From NCBI RefSeq assembly GCF_007197735.1, contig NZ_CP041637.1:620001-684000 (forward strand): a stretch of 64,000 nt of DNA, read 5' to 3'. Numbering within the stretch: the first letter of the stretch is position 1; every line of letters begins with the position of its first letter. Of the stretch, positions 26,804-36,681 are shown piece after piece. Made by a program: the position numbers and the translations under genes. Under the pieces are notes generated by a model, which was not told the DNA's origin, searched no databases, and worked only from the letters and a program-made list of their open reading frames with translations. This DNA is from Formosa sediminum. Lineage in GTDB: Bacteria; Bacteroidota; Bacteroidia; Flavobacteriales; Flavobacteriaceae.

Positions 26804-29644
26804 ATGTCAGAACAAAAACGTCTATTTTTAGTTGATGCATACGCCCTTATTTTTCGTGGCTATTATGCTTTTATAAAAAACCCAAGAATTAATTCTAAAG
26901 GTCTTGATACCTCAGCCATTTTAGGGTTTACAAACTCTTTATTAGACGTGATTAAACGTGAACGCCCAGACCATTTGGCTGTATGTTTTGATAAAGGCGG
27001 TAGTACCGAACGCACCGAAATGTTCGAGGCTTATAAGGCCAATCGCGATGCTACACCAGAAGCTATAAAAATTGCCATTCCCTATATTTGCAATATTTTA
27101 GAAGCCATGCACATTCCTATCATGGTTAAAGAAGGATACGAAGCAGACGATGTTATTGGAACGCTTGCTAAAAAAGCAGAACTGGAAGGCTACCAAACCT
27201 TTATGGTAACCCCAGATAAGGATTTTGCCCAATTGGTCTCTGAAAATATTTTTATGTATCGTCCTGTGTTTGGTGGTGGGTACGAAACTTGGGGGATACC
27301 AGAAGTTTTGAAAAAATTTGAAATAGAACGCCCAGAACAAGTTATAGATTACTTAGGAATGATGGGAGATTCATCAGACAATATTCCTGGTCTTCCTGGT
27401 GTAGGCGAAAAAACAGCCAAAAAATTCCTTGCCCAATACGGTAGTATGGAAAATCTTTTAGCCAATACCCACGAGCTAAAAGGAAAAATGAAAGAGAAAG
27501 TAGAGGCTGCTAAAGAACTTGGATTATTATCTAAGAAATTAGCCACTATTATGTTAGATGTTCCTGTAGAGTTTGATGCTGAAGATTTCGAGATGTCGCA
27601 TCCTGATATCGAGGCGGTAAAAAACATTTTTCAAGATTTAGAATTTAGACGCCTTGCAGATAGTTTTGAAAAAATATTTACAGTGCAAACCGAAACTTCA
27701 AATGCACAAACTGCATCTCAAGCTGCACCTGCAACGACAGAAACATCTACTGCTGGCGCCGGACAATTTTCTTTATTTGGCGCAGACCCAGCAACACAAA
27801 CAGACACAACTTCAGAATACCCTAATCAAAGAAAAACGGCAGAAACTACACCTCATTTTTACCAAAGCGTAGCAACTGGCATGGCAACAAAACTCTTCAT
27901 TAAAAATCTAATGAAGCAAAACAGTGTATGTTTCGATACAGAAACTACGGGTTTAGATCCGCTTACTGCAGAATTAGTAGGAATTGCTTTTTCTTGGGAA
28001 ACCGGAAAAGGATTTTACTTACCATGTCCAGAAGATAAAACCGAAGCTCAAGAGCTTATCGAACAATTACGACCGTTTTTCGAGTCGGAAGACATTCAAA
28101 AAATTGGTCAGAATTTAAAATACGATATCAAAGTTTTAGCCAAATACAACATAGAGGTTAAAGGTAAACTCTTCGATACCATGTTAGCGCATTATCTTAT
28201 TAATCCGGATATGCGACACAATATGGATGTTTTAGCAGAAACCTATTTAAATTATACGCCAATAACCATTACAGAACTTATTGGTAAAAAAGGAAAAAAT
28301 CAGTTATCTATGCGACAAGTGCCTCTAGATAAACAAACGGAATACGCGGTTGAAGATGCTGATATTACCTTACAACTCAAAGAGCATTTTGAAAATGAAT
28401 TGGGCCAGGCTAATACCCAAAAATTATTTGATGATATCGAAATACCTCTACTTCGCGTGCTTGCCGACATGGAATTGGAAGGTATTAATTTAGATGTGCC
28501 TTTTTTAAACGAGTTAGCTACAGCCTTAAACAACGATATTGCAACCCTGCAAGACAACATATTTACCGCGGCTGGCGAAGAGTTCAATATCGCATCGCCT
28601 AAACAATTGGGTGATATTTTATTTGGCAAAATGAAACTGGTAGACAAACCTAAAAAAACCAAATCTGGACAGTTTGCGACTTCCGAAGATATTTTATCGT
28701 ACTTAGCAAAAGACCACGATATTATTCAGCATATATTAGATTACCGCGGACTCGCTAAATTAAAAAGCACTTATGTAGACGCTTTACCGTTACAAGTAGA
28801 ACCGTCTACTGGTCGCGTGCATACAGATTATATGCAAACCGTTGCCGCTACCGGACGTTTAAGTAGTAACAACCCGAATTTACAGAATATTCCAATTCGT
28901 ACCGAACGTGGTCGGCAAGTGCGTAAAGCCTTTATCCCTAGAAATGAAGACTATACGTTATTAGCTGCCGATTATTCCCAAATAGAACTTCGTATTATTG
29001 CCGCATTGAGTCAGGAAGAAACCATGATTGAAGCCTTTAAAAATGGCGAAGACATTCATGCCTCGACTGCAGCCAAAGTTTTTGGTGTCAATTTAAAAGA
29101 CGTAACAAGAGAGCAACGTAGCAATGCTAAAACGGTTAACTTCGGGATTGTATATGGCGTATCGGCTTTCGGATTAAGCAACCAAACCAATCTGTCGCGA
29201 AGCGAATCTAAAGACCTTATTGATACCTATTACAAAACCTACCCAAAACTGAGAACCTATATGAGTGAGTTGGTCGATTTTGCACGCGATAACGGCTACG
29301 TACAAACCGTACTAGGCCGCCGACGTTATTTAAAAGACATCAACTCCAGAAATGCAGTAGTTCGTGGAGCCGCAGAACGAAATGCCGTAAATGCCCCTAT
29401 TCAAGGAAGTGCTGCCGATATTATAAAACTAGCCATGATTAATATTCATGAAAAATTAAAGGCAGGTCAGTTTAAAACCAAAATGCTATTACAAGTGCAT
29501 GATGAATTGGTGTTCGACGTATATAAACCAGAATTAGAAACCATTAAAACACTGGTTAAAACAGAAATGGAAAATGCGTTTAAACTCGATGTCCCTTTAG
29601 ATGTTGAATTAGACACAGGCGATAACTGGTTGGAGGCACATTAA
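26804..29644 (+). CDS. polA: DNA polymerase I
   Basis: DNA repair and Okazaki-fragment processing polymerase. It has 946 residues. The N-terminal 5'-3' exonuclease/FEN domain (about 1-290) has LVDAYALIFRGYYAF and GLPGVGEKTA. A Gln/Thr/Ala-rich linker follows (about 295-345). The 3'-5' exonuclease domain carries FDTETTGLD near 378, keeping its metal-binding Asp and Glu, so proofreading appears intact. The polymerase domain has ADYSQIELR near 722 and VHDELVFDV near 899. It stands alone with its own promoter. Confidence 0.98.
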   Translation: MSEQKRLFLVDAYALIFRGYYAFIKNPRINSKGLDTSAILGFTNSLLDVIKRERPDHLAVCFDKGGSTERTEMFEAYKANRDATPEAIKIAIPYICNILEAMHIPIMVKEGYEADDVIGTLAKKAELEGYQTFMVTPDKDFAQLVSENIFMYRPVFGGGYETWGIPEVLKKFEIERPEQVIDYLGMMGDSSDNIPGLPGVGEKTAKKFLAQYGSMENLLANTHELKGKMKEKVEAAKELGLLSKKLATIMLDVPVEFDAEDFEMSHPDIEAVKNIFQDLEFRRLADSFEKIFTVQTETSNAQTASQAAPATTETSTAGAGQFSLFGADPATQTDTTSEYPNQRKTAETTPHFYQSVATGMATKLFIKNLMKQNSVCFDTETTGLDPLTAELVGIAFSWETGKGFYLPCPEDKTEAQELIEQLRPFFESEDIQKIGQNLKYDIKVLAKYNIEVKGKLFDTMLAHYLINPDMRHNMDVLAETYLNYTPITITELIGKKGKNQLSMRQVPLDKQTEYAVEDADITLQLKEHFENELGQANTQKLFDDIEIPLLRVLADMELEGINLDVPFLNELATALNNDIATLQDNIFTAAGEEFNIASPKQLGDILFGKMKLVDKPKKTKSGQFATSEDILSYLAKDHDIIQHILDYRGLAKLKSTYVDALPLQVEPSTGRVHTDYMQTVAATGRLSSNNPNLQNIPIRTERGRQVRKAFIPRNEDYTLLAADYSQIELRIIAALSQEETMIEAFKNGEDIHASTAAKVFGVNLKDVTREQRSNAKTVNFGIVYGVSAFGLSNQTNLSRSESKDLIDTYYKTYPKLRTYMSELVDFARDNGYVQTVLGRRRYLKDINSRNAVVRGAAERNAVNAPIQGSAADIIKLAMINIHEKLKAGQFKTKMLLQVHDELVFDVYKPELETIKTLVKTEMENAFKLDVPLDVELDTGDNWLEAH

Positions 29645-29699
29645 ACAGAACAAAACATACTTTAGTTATATCGAGATTAAATAATATATTTTTAAAAAC

Positions 29700-29749
29700 A
29701 AATATTAATAAACCTTAAAGAAATTACCCTTTAAGGTTTATTAATATTT
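29700..29749. repeat. Perfect 21-bp inverted repeat downstream of polA
   Basis: 29700-29720 and 29729-29749 are exact reverse complements around an 8-nt loop. The stem is mostly A+T with core AACCTTAAAG. It lacks the G+C-rich core and T run of a normal terminator, but could still end polA and TspO transcripts, which converge here. Confidence 0.85.
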
Positions 29750-29830
29750 ACAATAGCCTCGAGATATTATTCAATAATATTTAACTATACCGTTAATATT
29801 TTTTACTTAAAAATAAAAAAAATCTACCTA

Positions 29831-30631
29831 TTAAAAAAAGACTTTAAGTTTTGATATCGGGTTTGTCTCTCTATGTTTATACCCATGATACAAGCTACTT
29901 AGCACTAAAAGTATTGCTGCACCTAAGGCTGTATTGGCGACAATAGCATTTGTATTGGTGTTAGCCACATAAATAGCCACTAATGCCCAAGCTCCTACTA
30001 AAGCAAATTCCCTCATATTACGTGTCCAAGTCACGATTAAATTTATAGCTGTAGCAATAGCAATAACACTCAATGCCCAAAAGGTTGGAGAGAGTCCAAA
30101 GCCATCCCAATTGTATTTTACGAGCACGGCAGATACATTGGCTATGCTCGCTACTGTAATCCAACCGCTATACATTACAAAAGGCCACCACAAAAAAGCA
30201 ATTACAGAAATTGGAGCGTCGTACAATTCCATTTTATTTTTTAAAACAATTTGGATTAACGCAAAGAGTAATACAAAAATAAATACAGAAGATAACAAGG
30301 TATATTCATAAATCCATGCCACAATCCATAAACAATTAGCAATACACGATAACACAAACCACCAACCTGTTTGTAACACAAAATCATCGTCTCTTACTGT
30401 GGTAAACAATCCTCGCCCTTGATAAATAATAAACCCCAGTACTAACAAGTAAATTATACCCCAAATAGTAAACGCGTAACTAGCAGGAGTAAATAAAGTC
30501 GTGTAATGTTTAGAAACTTCACCAATTGTAGTATTATTTAATATGCCTGTATTAGAGAGATAGTTTAAAATAACCATACCTGTAAAACTAAATGCATTTG
30601 CTATTTGTAGTTGTGTTTTCATACCTATCAA
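29831..30631 (-). CDS. TspO/MBR-like tryptophan-rich membrane protein
   Basis: It has 266 residues with about seven hydrophobic helices and many tryptophans. The pattern FTPASYAFTIWGIIYLLVLG near the N-terminus is typical of the extended TspO/MBR-related family in Bacteroidota. TspO proteins bind porphyrins and are linked to stress and light responses in other bacteria; this longer branch is uncharacterised. Translation could also start at Met4. It is a single gene, convergent with polA. Confidence 0.75.
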   Translation of the reverse strand: MIGMKTQLQIANAFSFTGMVILNYLSNTGILNNTTIGEVSKHYTTLFTPASYAFTIWGIIYLLVLGFIIYQGRGLFTTVRDDDFVLQTGWWFVLSCIANCLWIVAWIYEYTLLSSVFIFVLLFALIQIVLKNKMELYDAPISVIAFLWWPFVMYSGWITVASIANVSAVLVKYNWDGFGLSPTFWALSVIAIATAINLIVTWTRNMREFALVGAWALVAIYVANTNTNAIVANTALGAAILLVLSSLYHGYKHRETNPISKLKVFF

Positions 30632-30751
30632 TTTATAATATAAAACTATTATAATCTCACTTAATATTTATCTTCTTGTAATTGTATAGTAAAAAGGATT
30701 AGACCTTATAAAATCTAACCCTTTAAGTTATTGTACTAAGAGCACTTTGCT

Positions 30752-31312
30752 TTAGGCGGTTTGCGTCTCGTGCTTACCTTCTTTAATTTCTTCTATAAGT
30801 TTTGCATTAAAAGCTGGTAAATCTTCTGGCGAACGACTAGTTACTAAACCTTGATCTACAACAACTTCTTTATCTACCCACTCTGCACCAGCATTAATAA
30901 TGTCGGTTTTTATAGAATGGAAAGAGGTTACTTTTCGGCCTTGTAACACATCTGCTTCTGCCAATAACCACGGTCCATGGCAAATAGCAGCTACCGGTTT
31001 ATGGTTTTCAAAAAACGACTTTACAAAACTAACAGCCTTATCTTCTCGACGTAGTAAATCTGGATTTATTACACCACCAGGTAGAACAAGAGCGTTATAA
31101 TCAGATTGCGATACTTGATCTAAGGTTTTATCAACTTTATAACTGTCTCCCCAATTACCATCTGCCCATGCTTTAATATCTCCAGACTCTAAAGATACGA
31201 TATGTACTTCTACCCCTGCTTCTAACAAAGCATCTTTAGGCGATTTTAATTCACTTTCTTCAAATCCGTTCGTTGCTAAAATAGCAACAGTCTTATCTTT
31301 TAAATTTTCCAT
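30752..31312 (-). CDS. DJ-1/PfpI family protein
   Basis: It has 186 residues and is a complete DJ-1/PfpI domain. The nucleophile-elbow motif AAICHGPWLLAEA places Cys111 and His112, and the acidic partner is in NGFEESEL (Glu18/Glu19). LVTSRSPEDLPAF at the C-terminus is typical of the PfpI branch. Members are reported as peptidases, chaperones or deglycases, and the sequence cannot tell these apart. It is a single gene. Confidence 0.93.
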   Translation of the reverse strand: MENLKDKTVAILATNGFEESELKSPKDALLEAGVEVHIVSLESGDIKAWADGNWGDSYKVDKTLDQVSQSDYNALVLPGGVINPDLLRREDKAVSFVKSFFENHKPVAAICHGPWLLAEADVLQGRKVTSFHSIKTDIINAGAEWVDKEVVVDQGLVTSRSPEDLPAFNAKLIEEIKEGKHETQTA

Positions 31313-31780
31313 TTTAATTCTTTCTAATATGTATTAAACTTTACGATAGGGAGTATTTATTTAGGAGTACTAAAAAACAATTCGACCATATAATCCTTTC
31401 GTTTTGTGTATTACAAAGGTCAAAAACATGACGCGCTTGCATTGATGCGTTTGATAAAAAAGTGAACGCAAATAAAAAAGTCACTCCATAAAATGACTAT
31501 TTCTATATACCGACAACTCTAAACCTATACTTATCAATATTTAAGCAGAAAAAGTTATGGTAATTGTAGATATAAACACATTCAGAAAAAATAAAATGCA
31601 AATTTTACTAATTAGAATTTAAAACAAAAACCCCATAAGCTAGACTAACATGGATGTCTTTAAATATAGAAGCGAAAACGACATATTGTAAGTTTATAAT
31701 AGGTTACATAAATCTAAATTCCATACAGCTAATGAGCTCGTAAATAATTATCTTTAGGGACAAACTAACCCAAATTTAAA
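31313..31780. other. 468-bp intergenic region with a weak hairpin
   Basis: No coding frame is credible. On the minus strand AGTCA and TGACT (31476-31496) form a short stem followed by a T run, like a weak terminator, but no minus-strand gene lies upstream of it. TATCTTTA at 31749-31756 is close to TAnnTTTG and may be the -7 box of the following gene. Confidence 0.45.
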
Positions 31781-33031
31781 ATGAAAACACCTATATTCAA
31801 ATTCATCCTTTTACCCCTGTCCTTTTTTCTGTTTTTTAATATATCTTCAGCTCAAGAAAATTTCTTATCTGGCTACGTCGTTTCAACTACAGGAGACACG
31901 ATTTCTGGTTATATCGATATTAAAGATTGGAAAACAAACCCTAAAGAAATAACCTTTAAAAAGGAATTAAATCAAAATCCAATTATATACGACACTTCGT
32001 CTATAAAATATTTTAACGCGCAAGACAATGCATATATAAGCGCAATTGTAGATATAGAAATAAGCTCTAGAGATATTCAAAATTTAAAAAATGATGCAAA
32101 TTTAAAATTAGAAAAAAGAGACGTGTTTCTAAAAGTTTTAATAAACGGGAACAAGAGCCTTTATTACTATAAAGATGAGCACAATAAAACTAATTTTTAT
32201 ATCAAAGAGAATGATAAATTTATACTCCTAACACATAAAACCTACTTAAAGGAAACTATTAATATTGTAGAAAATAACCAATACAAAGGGCAACTAATTT
32301 TTTATCTTAATGATTGTAAAAACATCCAATCACAAATTAATAATGCAACTTACACACAAGAAAGCTTAACCTCTGTTTTTGAAAAATATTATAAATGTAT
32401 AGGTTCAGAAATAGACTTTAAAAGTACGAAGGAAAAAACAGCGCTAGAATTTGGTATTGTTGCAGGAATTACGAACACTAATCTAAAGTTTAATAATGAA
32501 AAACACAGTATCTATTTAAATGGAGATTATGCCTCATCTACCAATTTAGCAGCAGGATTATTTCTAGATATTGTCTTTCCTAAAAACAATAACAAATGGT
32601 CTATCCATAACGAATTATTATACACGTCTTACAGCACGAAAAACACCTATATAGATTACGATACCACAGACACGTATTCCTCATACAATTCTGAAATTGG
32701 ACATACATTTATAGAATTAAATAACCTTTTACGTTACACGCAACCGTTAGGTAAATTATCTGTATTTTTAAACGGTGGAATATCTAGTGGTTTTGTAATA
32801 AGTGATGAAAACTATTTAAAAGCAGAACGCCACAACTACTCTAATGTAATTATAACAGAAGCTGAAGCAACACCAAACTCAAGTACTTTTGAATTTGGAT
32901 TTTCACTAGGAACAGGAATAACCTACCAAAACATAGGATTAGATATAAGATACAAATTTTCTAAAGGAGTCTTTTCTCAATTTGATTCTAAAATCAATAG
33001 ATTATACGTACTCTTGAGTTATAAAATATAA
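31781..33031 (+). CDS. Secreted hypothetical protein with a putative C-terminal outer-membrane barrel
   Basis: It has 416 residues with a signal peptide ending near ISSAQ (about residue 24). The N-terminal part has the pattern GYVVSTTGDTISGYIDIKDWK, common in Bacteroidota surface proteins. The C-terminal half, from about 220, has alternating strands with Gly and aromatic residues (FGIVAGITNTNLKF, AGLFLDIVFP, FGFSLGTGITYQNIGLDIRY) and ends in LLSYKI, consistent with an outer-membrane beta-barrel. I do not know its function. It is a single gene. Confidence 0.7.
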   Translation: MKTPIFKFILLPLSFFLFFNISSAQENFLSGYVVSTTGDTISGYIDIKDWKTNPKEITFKKELNQNPIIYDTSSIKYFNAQDNAYISAIVDIEISSRDIQNLKNDANLKLEKRDVFLKVLINGNKSLYYYKDEHNKTNFYIKENDKFILLTHKTYLKETINIVENNQYKGQLIFYLNDCKNIQSQINNATYTQESLTSVFEKYYKCIGSEIDFKSTKEKTALEFGIVAGITNTNLKFNNEKHSIYLNGDYASSTNLAAGLFLDIVFPKNNNKWSIHNELLYTSYSTKNTYIDYDTTDTYSSYNSEIGHTFIELNNLLRYTQPLGKLSVFLNGGISSGFVISDENYLKAERHNYSNVIITEAEATPNSSTFEFGFSLGTGITYQNIGLDIRYKFSKGVFSQFDSKINRLYVLLSYKI

Positions 33032-33122
33032 TAGTAAAAAAAAACACAGCCGCTTTTAATTCAGAATACTAAAAGAAAATCAGATTAATAGTGTACCATA
33101 CATAAATAGAATTAAGAATATC

Positions 33123-34031
33123 ATGTTAAAAAAAATAATAGGAATAGAACCCTTAGGATTAATTCCATCTGCCAATAAGAAACTAGAATCGTTTTCAGAA
33201 ACCCTAACACTGTACACAGACAAACCAACTAGCGATACCGAGATTGTAAAACGCATTGGTAATGCAGATGCTGTGCTATTAAGCTATACTACAACACTTA
33301 CTAAAGACATCCTAGAACAATGCCCCAATATTAAATACATTGGTATGTGTTGTTCGTTATACACTCCAGAAAGTGCCAATGTAGATATTAACTATGCCAA
33401 TTCGCAAGGAATTACTGTAACAGGTATTCGGGATTACGGAGACGAAGGTGTTGTAGAGTATGTGATTAGCGAGCTGGTACGTTGTTTACATGGTTTTGGC
33501 ACAACCGCTAACGGTGTACAAAGACAACCTTGGAGTGGCATACCTCGTGAAATTACAGGATTAAAAGTTGGCATTGTAGGTTTGGGCAAATCTGGAGGTA
33601 TGATTGCAGACGGTTTACATTTTTTTGGTGCTAAAATTTCTTATTATTCAAGAAGCGAAAAACTAGAGGCTAAAGCTAAAGGTTATACGTTTTTACCATT
33701 AGACCACTTGTTAGAAACTAACGAAGTTATTATAACTTGTCTGAACAAAAACACCATTTTATTACACGACTATGAATTTTCTAAATTAGGAAACCATAAA
33801 ATATTATTCAATACCGGACTATCTCCTGCTTGGGATGACAACCCTTTTATAAAATGGTTAGAAGCAGATAACGCATTTTTTTGTGATACTTTTGAAGCCT
33901 TAGGTAATCAGGATCTTTTAAAATTACCTAATGTAAATTGCTTTGGAGTATCATCTGGAAGAACGCAACAAGCTTTTGTAAGATTGAGTGAAAAAGTTTT
34001 AGCAAATATTGATTCGTATTTAAATACCTAA
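33123..34031 (+). CDS. D-2-hydroxyacid dehydrogenase-like protein with altered catalytic residues
   Basis: It has 302 residues. The Rossmann segment VGIVGLGKSGG (about 150-160) and the general order match NAD-dependent D-isomer 2-hydroxyacid dehydrogenases. The catalytic positions differ: the usual N-T-A-R-G segment reads NTGLS, so the Arg is replaced, and the usual T-P-H segment reads GVSSGRTQQA, so the His is missing. The Glu in DTFEALG may be kept. It may bind NAD(P) but catalyse something else, or nothing. It ends at a strong terminator. Confidence 0.8.
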   Translation: MLKKIIGIEPLGLIPSANKKLESFSETLTLYTDKPTSDTEIVKRIGNADAVLLSYTTTLTKDILEQCPNIKYIGMCCSLYTPESANVDINYANSQGITVTGIRDYGDEGVVEYVISELVRCLHGFGTTANGVQRQPWSGIPREITGLKVGIVGLGKSGGMIADGLHFFGAKISYYSRSEKLEAKAKGYTFLPLDHLLETNEVIITCLNKNTILLHDYEFSKLGNHKILFNTGLSPAWDDNPFIKWLEADNAFFCDTFEALGNQDLLKLPNVNCFGVSSGRTQQAFVRLSEKVLANIDSYLNT

Positions 34032-34040
34032 CTAAAAACA

Positions 34041-34065
34041 AAAGCCATCCTTTTAGGATGGCTTT
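34041..34065. terminator. Bidirectional terminator between the dehydrogenase-like and DUF2853 genes
   Basis: AAAGCCATCC pairs with GGATGGCTTT around a 5-nt loop. It lies between convergent genes. Confidence 0.88.
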
Positions 34066-34087
34066 ATACTTATATAAAAATGTAAAA

Positions 34088-34420
34088 TTAACTCAACGCT
34101 TCAGATACTAAGTAATAAAATGCTGGCCTACTTTTCATTTTAATAGCCGACATTTTTTCTGCCACACTAGCAATTGCAGCCATTGCTTTTTCCTTATCCT
34201 TAATGCCTAATTTTTTTTCTACAAAATTACGACGAACAGTTTCTAGTTCAGAAGCATCTGTACCAGATACTAAAACAGCATCTTTATTGTTCACCATAGT
34301 TTTTAAACTATTAACATATACTTCTAGTTTTTCTTCATCTATGTTACTTACTCCACAATCGGTTAATTGTTTTAAAGCTGTTTCTTTTAATTGAGCTAAT
34401 TTTGATTTAAGATCACTCAT
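34088..34420 (-). CDS. DUF2853 family protein
   Basis: It has 110 residues, small and soluble, with no signal peptide or membrane segment. The sequence is mainly helical and ends KMKSRPAFYYLVSEAL, characteristic of DUF2853. The function of the family is unknown to me. It is a single gene, convergent with the dehydrogenase-like gene. Confidence 0.85.
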   Translation of the reverse strand: MSDLKSKLAQLKETALKQLTDCGVSNIDEEKLEVYVNSLKTMVNNKDAVLVSGTDASELETVRRNFVEKKLGIKDKEKAMAAIASVAEKMSAIKMKSRPAFYYLVSEALS

Positions 34421-34555
34421 GGTTTAAATTTTAAAAAATTATTGATTCATTAAATTATTATGTCAGTAAGTTAAAAAAATATTTATTAAAGTGCTTTATA
34501 TTCGTCTAAATTAATTATAAAAAATACTATTTAAGAAAACTTATATTTGTGTTTC

Positions 34556-36009
34556 ATGAAACTCATAACCTATTAAAACATAAGCGAATTGCTTTTAAAC
34601 CGTAATAACCTTTCAACTGTTTTATATATTGGATATACACTACTAGTGTTTCAAAACATAAGTTTTGGACAACAAGCTAGTTATAAGTTTAACAATTTTG
34701 GTAACCGCTCCATGCTACTTTCCGGAAATGTAACCGGAAGTGTTACAGATTTAGGTTTAGCATATTATAATCCGGCAAGACTTACAGAATTAGAAAATAC
34801 AGGGTTTGCTATAAATGCCAAAGCTTATCAGTTTACTTCAATATCATTAACTAATACATTTGGAGAATCGTCTAAAGTATCTAATAACGATTTTGATGGT
34901 GTACCGTCCATGGCCGGTGCAACGTTTAATTTATTCGGAACCCGTTTTGCCTATTCATTTCTTACTCGTATAGACACAAATTCAGATATTAATTACACTA
35001 CAAATACCCCAGGTAACAATTTAAATATAAGCTATCCAAACAACCAATATTATTTAGGAGCTTATAATTTAAAATCTAAAATTAGAGACGAATGGATGGG
35101 ATTAACTTGGGCTAAAAAATTTGGAGACAGATTAAGCATTGGAATATCTATGTTTGGATCGGCCTACAAGTTTACAGAAGGAAGCACTTTAAGTCATACA
35201 CTTAAATTAGAAGATGATAGTACTGCCTTATATCAAAAAATAGTGGGCTTCACCCAACAGTCTTATGGATTTATTTTTAAACTAGGAGCCAATTACAATT
35301 TAAAAAAAGCAGATATTGGTTTAAACATTAGTTAACCTTATTTAGAAATTTTTAATGATGCACGCTTTACATATAAAGATGCTGTTTCCGGCTTAGGTGC
35401 AGGACAAGATCGTTTTATTATTACGATATAGAACAATTAAATGCCAAACGAAAAGAACCTTTGTCTATTTCTATAGGCACAGGAATTCCGCTAGATAAAA
35501 ATAAAATCCATATAAATATAGACTATGTAAGTGGCATATCTACATATAAGCGTATTGCTTTACCTTCACTAGATTTAGGAGCAGATCAATTAACTGTTAT
35601 GCATTTTAATGAAAGCAGAAAATCCGTATTTAACTTTGGTGCAGGTTCAGAACTTTTTATAAATGAAACACTAAAATCGTTTGCAGCATTTTCTACAGAC
35701 TTTAACGGATTTAAAACTAACGCAAACATTTTAGATTTATCTAATCCCGATTACGAAGGTTCTAGTATAGGCGACGACTTTTTACATTTTAGTTTTGGAG
35801 TAGACTGGAAATTAAAGTGGGCAAACACCATATTGGGTGTCACTTACGCCGGAGGATCTGGTCCCGCATCAAATCCATTAGAATTTAATACCAATACTAT
35901 TGGAACTACTACACACTTAGATTCTAAGGCTAAATTTACACGCTGGCAATTTGTAATAGGCATAGAAGTTCCGTTCTCTAACGAAAAAATAAAGACCGTT
36001 ATTAAGTAA
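34556..36009 (+). pseudogene. Outer-membrane barrel protein gene broken by two stops and a frameshift
   Basis: From the ATG at 34556 the frame reads six codons, then TAA at 34574-34576. It then continues in the same frame through a signal-like segment (VLYIGYTLLVFQNISFGQQ) and mature sequence with GSVTDLGLAYYNPARL to a second TAA at 35333-35335. Homologous-looking sequence continues past that stop (PYLEIFNDARFTYKDAVSGL) until about 35417, where the frame shifts by -1 and resumes as YDIEQLNAKRKEPLSISIGT through to 36009. The product was a beta-barrel outer-membrane protein of about 480 residues with an OmpP1/FadL-like N-terminus. Three independent lesions make it a pseudogene unless the sequence contains errors. 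Confidence 0.88.
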
Positions 36010-36147
36010 TCTAAAATTTACTTACAACTCTTAATATTACAAAAAAGTATAGGTTGTAAATTATAATTTAGATCACATTACAAACTGTTAATTTTTAAAC
36101 ACAAATTAAATAACTGACGCTCAGTAAATAAAATTTACGTCATACTA

Positions 36148-36178
36148 TTTGGTAATCAAATAGATTATCGTAAATTTG
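36148..36178 (+). promoter_or_regulatory. Promoter of the rplM-rpsI operon
   Basis: TTTG at 36148-36151, then 19 nt, then TAAATTTG at 36171-36178. This is an exact Bacteroidota -33/-7 promoter. The leader of about 40 nt contains a small hairpin CTCTT-TTT-AAGAG (36183-36195). Confidence 0.85.
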
Positions 36179-36225
36179 CAAACTCTTTTTAAGAGAGGAA
36201 TGTTTAATAAATAAAATTAATTAGT

Positions 36226-36681
36226 GTGGATACATTAAGCTACAAAACGATTTCAGCCAACAAAGCTACTGTTACTAAAGAGTGGGTTTTAGTTGATGCT
36301 GAAGGTCAAAGTTTAGGTCGTTTAGCTTCTAAAGTTGCAAAACTTATTAGAGGTAAACACAAACCTAATTTCACACCACACGTTGATTGCGGAGATAACG
36401 TAATAGTTATTAATGCAGAAAAAATCAACTTAACAGGAAACAAGTGGAATGACAAAACGTACATTCGTCACACAGGTTATCCAGGTGGTCAAAGAAGTTT
36501 AACTGCTACAGAATTGTTTGGAAAAGATCCAGCAAGGTTAGTAGAAAAATCAGTAAAAGGAATGTTACCTAAAAACAAATTAGGTGCAAGTTTATTCCGT
36601 AATCTAACTGTTGTTTCTGGTACAGCTCATGCTCATGAAGCTCAAAAACCAAAAACAATCAACTTAAACGAATTCAAATAA
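36226..36681 (+). CDS. rplM: 50S ribosomal protein L13 (uL13)
   Basis: Component of the large ribosomal subunit. It has 151 residues and starts with GTG at 36226, giving the usual flavobacterial N-terminus (M)[15 protein letters not shown]. Conserved L13 segments are visible: [33 protein letters not shown] and GMLPKNKLG. It overlaps rpsI by one base (TAATG), so the two are translationally coupled. Confidence 0.98.
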   Translation: MDTLSYKTISANKATVTKEWVLVDAEGQSLGRLASKVAKLIRGKHKPNFTPHVDCGDNVIVINAEKINLTGNKWNDKTYIRHTGYPGGQRSLTATELFGKDPARLVEKSVKGMLPKNKLGASLFRNLTVVSGTAHAHEAQKPKTINLNEFK

